From Chitinophaga sp. (GTDB taxonomy: Bacteria > Bacteroidota > Bacteroidia > Chitinophagales > Chitinophagaceae), in NCBI RefSeq assembly GCF_017745275.1, contig NZ_JAGHZS010000010.1, forward strand, positions 1 to 64,000: 64,000 bases of DNA. Direction: 5' to 3'. Position numbers and translations under genes: made by a program. The notes beneath the pieces were generated by a model that worked only from the letters and a program-made list of their open reading frames with translations, was not told the origin of the DNA and searched no databases. This document shows, piece by piece, positions 1 to 8,000 of this stretch; position 1 is the stretch's first letter; each line of letters begins with the position of its first letter.

Positions 1-2
1 CT

Positions 3-3000
3 TATTATGTTTATGATGATTTGAATAATCTCTCCTTTGTGATCCCTCCGCTGGCTGTAGAGAAGCTTTTAGGAAGCTGGAATCTGACGAATGTAGCGGC
101 AGGTCTTTGTTTTCAATATAGCTACGATGGCCGCAACCGGATGATTACCAAGAAAGTGCCCGACGCTGCAGTGGTTGAAATGGTATATGATAACCGTGAC
201 CGGTTGGTGTTTATGCAAGATGGCAACCTGAAAATGGCTAATACCTGGTTAGTTACGTTTTATGATGGTTTAAACCGGCCTGTTGAAACTGCGTTGTACA
301 AAAAAGCTATTACCCGGTCGGCACTTCAGCAGAGTATGAATAGCGTACTCAATACAACGGATTCCACAGTGTATACCTTTCCCGGTGAAGCGGACCTGGT
401 AACAGGTGTGTATGATCGTAACAAATATGAGGCAACCAATAGTATTACCTTGACAGATGGGTTTGATACCGGTACAGGTAAAGAAGCAGAGATGCTTATC
501 AATACCGCATTAATTAATGGCAGAAGCGCAGTACAGGTATCCAATCCGTTGCCAAATATATCCCCGGCCGACTTAACACCACTTACCTATACTTTTTACG
601 ATGGGTATGAATTCACGGGAGTACAGTCGCCGGCCAGGGGAGATTCTTCAAAATTGAATGCGGGAAGTAATTCTTATAAAGAATTTTTTGTCATCAGCAA
701 CATGACGAAAGGAATGGTGACGGGAAGTAAAGTACGCGTTATAGACACAGATCAGTGGCTGACTACGACTAATTACTATGATGACAAAGGCCGGGTGGTT
801 CAGGTAATCAGCGATAATGCTACCGGAGGTAGAGATACACTTACCAATCAGTATGATTTCAATGGTAAGTTACTGAGTTCTTATCAGCGTCAGCGAAATA
901 TCCGCAGTGGCAGTATCCCATCAGTGACTACACTAACGATGATGTCTTATGATGCAGCTGGGAGGTTAACAGCGGTAAAGAAAAGATTCAATGATGATGT
1001 TAACCTGGAAAGAACGATTGCCTCCAACGAGTATGATGAGCTGGGGCAACTTAAAACAAAGCGCCTGGGTATTAAGGGAACAGCAGCTCCGATAGAGTCA
1101 CTGGCTTATGACTACAACATTCGTGGTTGGATGAGAGGAATCAATAAACAGTATGTGAGTAGCGGTAGTGGTGCTTACTTCGGCCAGGAGCTGAATTATG
1201 ACTATGGCTTTAAGGATACTGTTTTTAATGGTAATATTGCTGGTATTAGCTGGAGAGGCTGGAACGATCCTGTTGGCCGTGCGTATGGGTATAATTATGA
1301 CCGTGCCAATCGTTTGATCCAGGCGGAGTTCCGGCAGCAGAATACCAACAATGGTCCATGGACAAAAGACAAAGCTGACTTCTCCGTCAACTGGATTGCC
1401 TATGATGCCAATGGTAATATAGGAAAGATGAATCAATGGGGGTTGGATGGCACTGCCAATAAAGAGATAGATAAGTTAGTTTACAGTTACCTGCCTAATA
1501 GTAACAAACTGGGTGGAGTTTATGATAGTAGTGCTGTTATCAGTGCTTTGGGTGATTTTAAAGATGGTAATCGTACCGGAGATGATTATAGTTATGATGT
1601 GATGGGTAATCTCAATAAAGATCTGAATAAGAAGATAGAGTCCATTACCTACAATCATTTAAATTTACCTGTTCTCATCAGTATTACCGGCAAAGGAACT
1701 ATTAAGTACCAGTATACGGCTGGGGGAACGAAGGTGAGAAAGATCGTTACAGATCTGACCGGCGGGCAATCTAAAGTTACTACTACCGATTATGTAAATA
1801 ATCTCGTTTACCAGAATGACACCTTGCAGTTTGGTGGTCATGAGGAGGGGCGTATCCGTACGGTATTTAAAACCGGTCAACCTGTAAGTTGGGTATATGA
1901 TTACTATGTGAAAGATCACCTGGGCAATACCCGGCTGGTGCTAACCGAGCAAACAGATCTGACTATGTATGCTGCTACGATGGAAGCTCCGGTAGCCGCT
2001 ACAGAAGAAGCCTTATTCAGTAACCTGGATAATACCCGTGCAGCTAAACCGGTAGGCTACCCTGCGGAAGATAATGGCAGCAATAACCAGTCCGTGGCAA
2101 AATTAACGGCTGCCAATGGCGGAAAGAAAATAGGACCTTCTCTTGTTTTACGTGTAATGGCAGGGGATACCATTCAAATAGGTGCTAAGGCATTTTATAA
2201 GTCACCGGGTCCTAAGGATAAAACATCTGGTAACAGTACTGCGGAAAATATGCTGGCAGACCTGGTACAAACATTCAGCGGTGCATCATCTTCTGGCGGA
2301 GCTCATGGCATCAGTGGTAATAGTAATTCAACGCCATTTAATGCGAATTTCTATAATAATGATTACCAGCGTCTGAAAGAGAAGGATCCGGATCAGGGCA
2401 AACCAGATCGCCCAAAAGCTTATCTTAATTTTGTTTTATTTGATGATCAGTTTAACTTAGTTGAAGAGAACAGTGGGATAAAACAGGTAAAAGCTGAGCC
2501 AGATCAGTTACAGACATTGGCACAGGATAAAATGCCGGTTAAGAAGAGTGGTTTCCTGTATGTGTACACCAGTAATGAAAGTCAGCAGGATGTGTTCTTT
2601 GATAATGTAGTAGTGGCGCAGGCGTCAGGACCGGTATTGGAGGAGACACATTATTATCCGTTTGGACTCACAATGAGTGGGATTAGTTCAAGCGCTTTAA
2701 AAGGAAGCAATTATCCGGAGAACCGTAAGAAATTCCAGGGACAAGATTTTGATACTGAGTTAAGTTTAGATTGGTATGGCTTTAAATATCGAAATCATGA
2801 TCCGCAGATTGGTAGATTTATACAAATTGACCCATTGGCAGATAAGTACGTATATAATTCTCCTTATGCCTTTTCAGAGAATAAAGTAACAAGTCATATT
2901 GAATTAGAGGGGCTGGAAAGTGTTCCGATTAATCAGAACTCCAATCCATTGGCATATATAAATGATGCCTTTAGACAGTATTTTGCAGCGGTTGGAAGTT

Positions 3001-3539
3001 TATTATCGTTTAAAGGAGAAGTACATGCAAATAAGGAACAGGTAGTAACCGTCAAGGCTGGACCGGTGCAGTCTACCACCACAACCACAATAAGTGAGAA
3101 TAAAGTGGAGGCAAAGTTGAATTTGGGAGAATATTTTAAGACAGCAGGCCAGGTTAGTCCTGTTGAAGTAAAAGCGTCCAGCAATGTTGTAAATAAAGTT
3201 GAAGAGAAAATTGCTGTAAGCGGTAATGTTGGTGGGGTTCCTTTATCTGCAGCGGGAAAAACTTCCACAGATGCGAATGGAACTAGTGCTACTGTATCTG
3301 TGGGAGTAAAGCAGACAGCGGGAACAGGAAATGCGACAGCAAGTGTAGCCGCAGATGTTTATTACACAAGCCAGTTGACAGGGACAAATGCTGGACAGCA
3401 GTCCGCTGGTGTAAAGGTTGCTGTTGATGCTACTATGGTAATTAAGACAATACCTATTATTAGCACAGATAACGTAAAAGTTAATTCAGCAACACAAACG
3501 AGGATTGGAGGAAGTATATCATACGAACGTAAGTTTTAA
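3..3539 (+). CDS. RHS/YD-repeat polymorphic toxin, 5'-truncated by window edge
   Basis: The frame is already open at base 3 (YYVYDDL precedes the first start-like TTG at 21), so the N-terminus lies upstream. Counting from base 21, residues about 30-600 hold YD-type repeats (YSYDGRNRM, YDDKGRVVQV, YDANGNIGKM). The RHS core follows, with YYVKDHLGNTRLVL near 628, YYPFGLTMSG near 878, DPQIGRFIQIDPLADKYVYN near 927 and ELEGLE ending at 966. This is the RHS-associated core subtype with FQGQDFDTEL and KYRNHDPQIGRF. The last about 206 residues form the variable tip: Thr/Val/Gly/Ala-rich, with alternating beta-like stretches (GGVPLSAAGKTSTDANGTS) and no toxin motif I recognise. Known RHS proteins form a shell that encapsulates the toxic tip; export here is inferred. 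A membrane-protein gene follows at once, fitting toxin then immunity. Core assignment is sure; toxicity is inferred. Confidence 0.9.
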   Translation, partial: YYVYDDLNNLSFVIPPLAVEKLLGSWNLTNVAAGLCFQYSYDGRNRMITKKVPDAAVVEMVYDNRDRLVFMQDGNLKMANTWLVTFYDGLNRPVETALYKKAITRSALQQSMNSVLNTTDSTVYTFPGEADLVTGVYDRNKYEATNSITLTDGFDTGTGKEAEMLINTALINGRSAVQVSNPLPNISPADLTPLTYTFYDGYEFTGVQSPARGDSSKLNAGSNSYKEFFVISNMTKGMVTGSKVRVIDTDQWLTTTNYYDDKGRVVQVISDNATGGRDTLTNQYDFNGKLLSSYQRQRNIRSGSIPSVTTLTMMSYDAAGRLTAVKKRFNDDVNLERTIASNEYDELGQLKTKRLGIKGTAAPIESLAYDYNIRGWMRGINKQYVSSGSGAYFGQELNYDYGFKDTVFNGNIAGISWRGWNDPVGRAYGYNYDRANRLIQAEFRQQNTNNGPWTKDKADFSVNWIAYDANGNIGKMNQWGLDGTANKEIDKLVYSYLPNSNKLGGVYDSSAVISALGDFKDGNRTGDDYSYDVMGNLNKDLNKKIESITYNHLNLPVLISITGKGTIKYQYTAGGTKVRKIVTDLTGGQSKVTTTDYVNNLVYQNDTLQFGGHEEGRIRTVFKTGQPVSWVYDYYVKDHLGNTRLVLTEQTDLTMYAATMEAPVAATEEALFSNLDNTRAAKPVGYPAEDNGSNNQSVAKLTAANGGKKIGPSLVLRVMAGDTIQIGAKAFYKSPGPKDKTSGNSTAENMLADLVQTFSGASSSGGAHGISGNSNSTPFNANFYNNDYQRLKEKDPDQGKPDRPKAYLNFVLFDDQFNLVEENSGIKQVKAEPDQLQTLAQDKMPVKKSGFLYVYTSNESQQDVFFDNVVVAQASGPVLEETHYYPFGLTMSGISSSALKGSNYPENRKKFQGQDFDTELSLDWYGFKYRNHDPQIGRFIQIDPLADKYVYNSPYAFSENKVTSHIELEGLESVPINQNSNPLAYINDAFRQYFAAVGSLLSFKGEVHANKEQVVTVKAGPVQSTTTTTISENKVEAKLNLGEYFKTAGQVSPVEVKASSNVVNKVEEKIAVSGNVGGVPLSAAGKTSTDANGTSATVSVGVKQTAGTGNATASVAADVYYTSQLTGTNAGQQSAGVKVAVDATMVIKTIPIISTDNVKVNSATQTRIGGSISYERKF

Positions 3540-3546
3540 ATATTAT

Positions 3547-3936
3547 ATGGTTATGAATTTTAGAAGGATCCTGCAATATATACCACTTGCAATATTGATT
3601 ATAGCTATAGGGTATAGTATTTACACAACATTAACTACTAATATATTATTAGTTAATAAGCATTATTGGGGTGTATTTTTTGTATTGGCAAGCCTGGTTG
3701 CAATAGTATTGAGGCCTAAGATTGGTAAAGTCATCACTTTTATTACACTATTGTTTGGTACGCTTAATTTAATTGCGTTTACCCCTGTTATAGAGGCCTA
3801 TTCTTTTGGGTTCAGTTTAAATAAAGCTGGATTAGATCTAAAAGTGCAACCTTTTTCTTTATGGGTTTTTCTGCTATTTATCATTATAAACATTAAGTCT
3901 ATAGGCCGTACTTTAAGAGGAGCTTTTAGTGATTAA
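3547..3936 (+). CDS. Small four-TM membrane protein, candidate immunity to the RHS tip
   Basis: This 129-aa protein starts 7 bases after the RHS stop; ATG at 3547 (or 3553) is preferred over an in-frame upstream start inside the RHS gene. Four hydrophobic segments are visible: IPLAILIIAIGYSIYTTL, WGVFFVLASLVAIVL, VITFITLLFGTLNLIAF and PFSLWVFLLFIIINI. I recognise no family. Position directly after the variable RHS tip and before a strong terminator is the classic place of an immunity gene, and a membrane immunity protein would fit a toxin acting on the inner membrane or periplasm. That role is inference from context. The gene is AT-rich compared with the metabolic genes further right. Confidence 0.65.
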   Translation: MVMNFRRILQYIPLAILIIAIGYSIYTTLTTNILLVNKHYWGVFFVLASLVAIVLRPKIGKVITFITLLFGTLNLIAFTPVIEAYSFGFSLNKAGLDLKVQPFSLWVFLLFIIINIKSIGRTLRGAFSD

Positions 3937-3962
3937 AATAGGTGAAATTTATTATAAGGCAC

Positions 3963-3991
3963 CCGCAGGCAATTGTCTGCGGTTTTTTTTT
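3963..3991 (+). terminator. Intrinsic terminator closing the RHS-immunity operon
   Basis: Stem CCGCAG (3963-3968) pairs with CTGCGG (3977-3982) around an 8-base loop, followed by nine T residues (3983-3991). It lies 26 bases after the stop of the candidate immunity gene. The T-run is also the left junction of the duplicated RHS segment that follows. Confidence 0.8.
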
Positions 3992-4107
3992 AAAGATGGT
4001 AATCGTACCGGAGACGATTATAAATACGACACGGTTGGTAATCTTACCAAAGATCTCAATAAGAAGATAGAGTCCATTACCTACAATCATTTAAATTTAC
4101 CTGTTCT
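3988..4107 (+). pseudogene. Orphan RHS YD-repeat fragment (partial duplicate of 1556-1675)
   Basis: These 120 bases align without gaps to 1556-1675 of the upstream RHS gene, with about 13 differences by eye, clustered in the middle; the last about 50 bases are identical. The fragment encodes KDGNRTGDDYKYD and then NKKIESITYNHLNLP. It has no start of its own and is fused on the left to a terminator T-run and on the right to the leader of an unrelated secreted protein. It is a recombination scar left when an RHS C-terminal cassette was displaced, not a functional gene. Confidence 0.85.
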
Positions 4108-4147
4108 AATAAATTATTCCCAACTCAATGGGAAAAAAAATGGAAAG

Positions 4148-4945
4148 ATGCTCAAGGTGCCAAAACTAATTAAATGCTTGACCATTGTGGTCGCTTGTAT
4201 AACTGGTTATTTTATCCCTTCGGTGAATGCCCGGAATGTTGGGGGCAAAGATACTCTGTTGTTTTCTTATGCTGCACTGCAAAGAGAAGTTTTGCAATTT
4301 AAACGCATAAGTGATCCTCATTTTAAAACAGTTAGGGTTAAAAGTATTAGACCCCATTCTGATATACCCAATTCGTTGTGCATATTGGAGGAAAAAAATA
4401 CACTTTTGAAAATAAAATTGTATAAGTATTCGATTAATTGGTTTGAAGAGAAGGGACTGATTGAACACGAATCAATAATGATATGTAATAAAAAGCATAA
4501 TCTTGATTCATTATTTGGTGTACCGGTTAGTGGAAAACCCTTGAGATTGGATATGACTGCTATGTATGAATTTCAACATGGTAAGAGAAAATATATAACT
4601 GTTCAGTTTGAGAAAATGGACTTCAACGGTACGTCTCCGCAACCATGGTATATTTTGTTATGTGATGTGACAGAGAAAAATGAAACTAGGATTTATCCAC
4701 TTATAACATTGAATAACGATGACGGAAGCTTTCAGGCTCCCTTATGTATCGGAGATTTTAATAAAGATGGTAATTTGGACTTTGCGCAATGGGATCGAAC
4801 GGTCAGTGAAAATAAAATCGTGAGTTATCTTTTGCGCGACGGAGGATGTATGAAACAACCTTTTTTTATTGAACTGTTGGAAGCAGAACATTGCGTATAT
4901 TATATAGATGGTGAAAAATCGAAATGGTATTTTTCAGTTAGATAG
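4148..4945 (+). CDS. Secreted hypothetical protein with a Ca-binding-like DxNxDGxxD loop
   Basis: A 265-aa protein if ATG 4148 is used; the same frame runs open through the RHS scar back to 3929, but that part is not gene-like. GGAAAG precedes the ATG. The N-terminus is basic then hydrophobic (LIKCLTIVVACITGYFI) and ends near SVNA, a plausible signal peptide. Near residues 203-211, DFNKDGNLD resembles the calcium-binding loop of FG-GAP/VCBS or EF-hand-like repeats; only one is visible. The rest matches no family I know. It sits directly behind a displaced RHS fragment, so it may be a toxin-associated cargo or immunity protein of a lost cassette. That link is positional only. Confidence 0.6.
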   Translation: MLKVPKLIKCLTIVVACITGYFIPSVNARNVGGKDTLLFSYAALQREVLQFKRISDPHFKTVRVKSIRPHSDIPNSLCILEEKNTLLKIKLYKYSINWFEEKGLIEHESIMICNKKHNLDSLFGVPVSGKPLRLDMTAMYEFQHGKRKYITVQFEKMDFNGTSPQPWYILLCDVTEKNETRIYPLITLNNDDGSFQAPLCIGDFNKDGNLDFAQWDRTVSENKIVSYLLRDGGCMKQPFFIELLEAEHCVYYIDGEKSKWYFSVR

Positions 4946-5273
4946 GAAATTGTAATGATTCTTCGGCAACTTCACGAGGTTTGAATTGAACCGCAAGTAA
5001 TGATACGACCGGAATACATAAATAAACATATCAGTTAGCTGTTTTTCTTTGATATGAAAAATGTTTTCTTAAAGAAGGCGACAGGTATCCCTGCCACTTT
5101 CTTTTCGTGTAGTATATATAAGATAGAAGCTGGTACTTCTTTAAGGAAAAAAGACTCCTATTTCCTTAGAACAGAATGTTATATCTTGCTGTCAAATTAT
5201 GATCATACTATTGTAGCAAAAAAACTAAAATTATGACGAGTAAATTTAGTCTAAGCTTTTATACATATTTGAT

Positions 5274-5423
5274 ATGCCCCAATTGGACTCCAAAGATGAT
5301 CAGTATTCCATAATGAAAGGGTTTGAACATGGATATACTAATTACTATAAAGAAATAGAGTACTCTGGCAAGGTAGAAGTAGGACCTTTATTGCCTATAT
5401 CTGTTTTTTTAGCAATAAATTAA
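5274..5423 (+). CDS. Possible 49-aa small ORF of unknown function
   Basis: ATG at 5274, TAA at 5421-5423, six bases before the next gene start. The peptide is mixed polar (MPQLDSKDDQYSIMKGFEHG at its start) with a hydrophobic end (LLPISVFLAIN). The frame is closed by TAG at 5247, so little lies upstream. It may be the remnant tail of a decayed toxin or immunity gene; it could equally be chance. No family recognised. Confidence 0.25.
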   Translation: MPQLDSKDDQYSIMKGFEHGYTNYYKEIEYSGKVEVGPLLPISVFLAIN

Positions 5424-5428
5424 TAAAT

Positions 5429-5929
5429 ATGTATTTGTTTAAGCGATTTTTGCTTGCGGTGCTTTTCTTTCCTTTGTTTTCATGCAGTAGTAGGCAACAA
5501 GAAGTATTTGTAAAGAAATACGGCCATGGTGATTTTACTGCATTTACAAATAGATGTGTATACTTTCGGGGAAGAGACAAAGAACGTTCACTTATATTGT
5601 TTATAGATAATGATCTTTCAGTAAGTGGTAGCAATGGCCCTTTTATTGTATATGTCAATAGAGACTTGAAGACTGTAGTCAAAACAAGTACACGTCTAAT
5701 GGCAGATACTACCAATATTGACAAAGTGCTATTACAACAGTTGGCTATTCGTTTTTTGTCATACAAAGTTAATATTCTTAAAGTGGATACACTTGGAAAT
5801 GTATTTATTGGCCTTTTAAATAGTGAAAGACCTGACTTGATAAGATTTTCTAATGAGAAATACAAGACGATATATTATAAAGATGGATGGTCGAATGTAA
5901 AAGAGAATTGGTATAGGTCAAACGAATAA
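5429..5929 (+). CDS. Hypothetical lipoprotein, candidate displaced immunity protein
   Basis: A 166-aa protein whose N-terminus (MYLFKRFLLAVLFFPLFSC) is a clear lipoprotein signal: basic start, hydrophobic stretch and LFSC lipobox, with Cys19 as the lipidated residue. The mature part is soluble-looking with no motif I can name. It lies between two RHS remnants (3988-4107 and 5947-6332). Lipoprotein immunity proteins guarding the periplasm are known for polymorphic toxins, so such a role is plausible, but nothing in the protein itself proves it. The gene is AT-rich like its neighbours in this island. Confidence 0.6.
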   Translation: MYLFKRFLLAVLFFPLFSCSSRQQEVFVKKYGHGDFTAFTNRCVYFRGRDKERSLILFIDNDLSVSGSNGPFIVYVNRDLKTVVKTSTRLMADTTNIDKVLLQQLAIRFLSYKVNILKVDTLGNVFIGLLNSERPDLIRFSNEKYKTIYYKDGWSNVKENWYRSNE

Positions 5930-5946
5930 ATTGTTTAATTTTTGGA

Positions 5947-6332
5947 GCAGCGCACTATTATCCATTTGGATTGACGATGGCGGGGATTAGTTCCAATGCG
6001 TTGAAGGGAAGTACCTACGCTGAAAACCGCCTGAAATACAATGGTAAAGAACTACAGAGTAAAGAGTTCGGAGATGGATCCGGACTTGAATTATATGACT
6101 AGGGGCTAGGATGCAAGACCCACAAATAGACCGCTGGTATACTATTGATCCAAGTGCTGGGCATTATTTAAGTTGGTCTCCCTATAACTATGTTGGCAAC
6201 AACCCTACTAATATTGTTGATTTGGATGGGAGGGATTGGTTTCAGGAAAGAAAGGAAATAAGGGATGAATGGAGGATACGTGTGTATAAGTTAGTTTTTA
6301 AAGATGTTTATGAAGTGAAAAAAAGAAATTGA
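5947..6332 (+). pseudogene. Frameshifted orphan RHS core tip of a second subtype
   Basis: The fragment begins with AHYYPFGLTMAGISSNALKG and continues YNGKELQSKEFGDGSGLELYD, then hits TAG at 6100-6102. Shifting frame restores the conserved continuation: MQDPQIDRW, then TIDPSAGHYLSWSPYNYVGN and NPTNIVDLDG. Restoring one T between 6101 and 6102 rebuilds the expected YDYGARMQDP, so a single-base deletion broke it. This core (YNGKEL, ARMQDPQIDRW) differs from that of the RHS gene at the left edge (FQGQDF, YRNHDPQIGRF), so it came from another RHS lineage. After LDGRDW only 28 residues remain, so the tip is very short or truncated. Confidence 0.85.
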
Positions 6333-6338
6333 TGTATA

Positions 6339-6821
6339 ATGTATAAAAAGCTGATAACTGTTAACCTGGTTTTGTTTTATATTTTCTCTGCCTTTGCACA
6401 AAGCAGGGAGGATAAATGGCCAACGTTTATTAGTTTGGATTCACTTGCAAGTTCCCGAACTTTTAAGGTATGGGAATTACACCCAATGGATAGCAGTAAT
6501 GTCTATTTCTGTAGCATTTCAATAAGGAATAAAGAATTCAGTAAAAGAGACAGAAAAACCTATATCAAGTTGATCCGGGAATCAAGAAAAAATAAGCCTA
6601 AAGATCTTTATTTGATCTTCGAGTTGGGAAAGATATATAAGATAGACACACTGCGTTCAGATATCCTTCCTGCGACTAATGACCTGCTTATTGAAGAAGT
6701 GAATCTGGATTATTACAGGAATCCACAGGGATTAACTAATCTTAAAGTAAACAAGCAATTGTTGAAAAGGAGATTTATGATATTTAAGTATAAGAAGATA
6801 GATCCAATGAGTATAAAATGA
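6339..6821 (+). CDS. Secreted hypothetical protein following the orphan RHS tip
   Basis: A 160-aa protein starting 6 bases after the stop of the orphan RHS tip. The N-terminus (MYKKLITVNLVLFYIFSAFA) is a signal peptide with probable cleavage after AFA. The mature part is basic (KRDRKTYIKLIRESRKNK) with no known motif. Tight spacing behind an RHS tip is the arrangement expected for an immunity gene kept after its toxin decayed. Role inferred from position only. Confidence 0.6.
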   Translation: MYKKLITVNLVLFYIFSAFAQSREDKWPTFISLDSLASSRTFKVWELHPMDSSNVYFCSISIRNKEFSKRDRKTYIKLIRESRKNKPKDLYLIFELGKIYKIDTLRSDILPATNDLLIEEVNLDYYRNPQGLTNLKVNKQLLKRRFMIFKYKKIDPMSIK

Positions 6822-6903
6822 ATAAGACAGTGGAATGTCCAGATAAAAGTAAAGAAGCTAATAGGTAAAAGCCCTGGTTAGTCCGACACAAGATGCATTT
6901 TTG

Positions 6904-6935
6904 GGCAGCCGGAAGTAGATCCTCCAGCTGCTTTA
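6904..6935 (+). terminator. Degenerate terminator-like hairpin
   Basis: GCAGCCGGA (6904-6912) pairs with TCCAGCTGC (6922-6930) with one C-A mismatch, followed by only a short T stretch. It closely resembles the intact hairpin at 7520-7551, including a shared GTAGATC loop motif, and looks like a decayed copy of it. Confidence 0.45.
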
Positions 6936-6987
6936 CTTAGAGCTGGAATTAAGAATAAAGCTGCTATGGAAACTCTAACTTCCTTAG

Positions 6988-7047
6988 CTGAAATTTATGA
7001 AAACAATAGAAGCAGGACGATGGGATGATGAGATAATTAACGAATAG
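6988..7047 (+). pseudogene. C-terminal remnant of a DUF1493 gene
   Basis: The 60 bases encode FMKTIEAGRWDDEIINE followed by TAG. This matches the end of the DUF1493 gene at 7637-7954 (LMKAIEAGRLDDEVING). An in-frame TAG precedes it directly, and no upstream part of the domain is readable. Together with the neighbouring decayed hairpin it indicates that a terminator plus DUF1493 module was once duplicated here. Confidence 0.65.
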
Positions 7048-7111
7048 ACGAATTCCCATAAGTAAATAAGCTTCTTTATTAAAAAGCAGGTAGCAAACCT
7101 ATTATCTATAC

Positions 7112-7465
7112 ATGGAAAAAATCCAATATTCCTTAATATACATGCTCTACAAAATCCGATATTATCGAAGTGGACGTGGATATATATATAGGGCAAATCA
7201 AATGATTAGTATTGTAGTCGGTCTTAATGTATGTCTTGCTGCAATGCTTGTCAGCCACTTTAGATTAGGCAAGTTTAATATGTTCCTACTTTTTTTAGGT
7301 TGCGCCTTTTCATTATTTTATTTATTGGAGAGAAATGTTACCAAAGAAAAACTATTTGCTCACAGAGAAACTTATATAAAGCGGCACAAGTGTTTATATC
7401 CTTTTTATATTTTTGTTGCTATAGAATTGGTTTTATTTCTGATTTTCTATTATCGTGCAAAGTAA
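7112..7465 (+). CDS. Small three-TM membrane protein of unknown function
   Basis: A 117-aa protein with an amphipathic Tyr/Arg-rich start (YKIRYYRSGRGYIYR) and three hydrophobic segments (ISIVVGLNVCLAAMLVSHF, FNMFLLFLGCAFSLFYLL, YPFYIFVAIELVLFLIFYY). No family recognised. It stands alone between two remnants and is followed by a good terminator at 7520-7551. In an RHS island such a gene is a candidate membrane immunity protein, by context alone. Confidence 0.5.
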   Translation: MEKIQYSLIYMLYKIRYYRSGRGYIYRANQMISIVVGLNVCLAAMLVSHFRLGKFNMFLLFLGCAFSLFYLLERNVTKEKLFAHRETYIKRHKCLYPFYIFVAIELVLFLIFYYRAK

Positions 7466-7519
7466 AGTAGTCTGACAGCTATATTGAAGAAGCATTGTTA
7501 ATTTAAGAGTAATTCAGGA

Positions 7520-7551
7520 GCAGCTGGAGTAGATCTTCCAGCTGCTTTTCT
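7520..7551 (+). terminator. Intrinsic terminator
   Basis: Nine-base perfect stem GCAGCTGGA (7520-7528) and TCCAGCTGC (7537-7545) with loop GTAGATCT, followed by TTTTCTTT. It lies 55 bases after the stop at 7465. Confidence 0.7.
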
Positions 7552-7636
7552 TTGTGAGTTGTTAGGATAAATGATTAGGAATGAATAAACTGGAAGTCGA
7601 TAGGGAGAAATTTAAGAGTGGTATTGAGTACGTAAA

Positions 7637-7954
7637 ATGAAGGAAATGAAAGAAGTAATATTTCAGGATTTAGTCACTTTCATATACGATCAATGCGCCG
7701 CCTTTGAAGTGCCTATTACGCTGGAGACATAGCTAGAGAATGATCTTGGCATAACCGGTGATGATGGAGAAGACTTGATAGTACGGTTTAGTAAAAGATA
7801 TAACGTTGATATTGCTAATTTTTATTTTACGAAGTATTTTTATCCTGAACCGGGTATGTCACTTATGCCGGATAAGATAGCGATCTTAACAGTAGGTCAT
7901 CTTATGAAAGCTATAGAAGCGGGACGTTTGGATGATGAAGTAATTAATGGCTAA
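7637..7954 (+). pseudogene. DUF1493 family protein, interrupted by an in-frame TAG
   Basis: The 106-codon frame from ATG 7637 to TAA 7952-7954 reads MKEMKEVIFQDLVTFIYDQ, then ITLET, a TAG at 7730-7732, then LENDLGITGDDGEDLIVRFS, RYNVDIANFYFTKYF and LTVGHLMKAIEAGR. ENDLGITGDD followed by the LTVGxLxxAIEAG end is the hallmark of DUF1493 (PF07377), an acyl-carrier-like family. The stop sits where Gln or a similar residue is expected, so one C-to-T change from CAG would explain it. All other codons remain in frame, so the lesion is recent, a sequencing error, or (unlikely in this clade) read through. DUF1493 genes often occur near polymorphic-toxin loci; its role is unknown. Confidence 0.75.
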
Positions 7955-8000
7955 ATTAGTAGTGCTAGACGATTGGCAAAGGAGGAATAATTACCTGTAA

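Noticed and set aside
3929..4147. Reading frame joining the RHS scar to the secreted protein
   Set aside because: It reads through a terminator and the RHS duplicate before a signal peptide; the fused N-terminus makes no functional sense, so ATG 4148 is used.
5054..5236. 60-aa ORF (MKNVFLKKATG start)
   Set aside because: No signal, motif or composition that supports coding; it lies in AT-rich DNA between remnants, where such frames are expected by chance.
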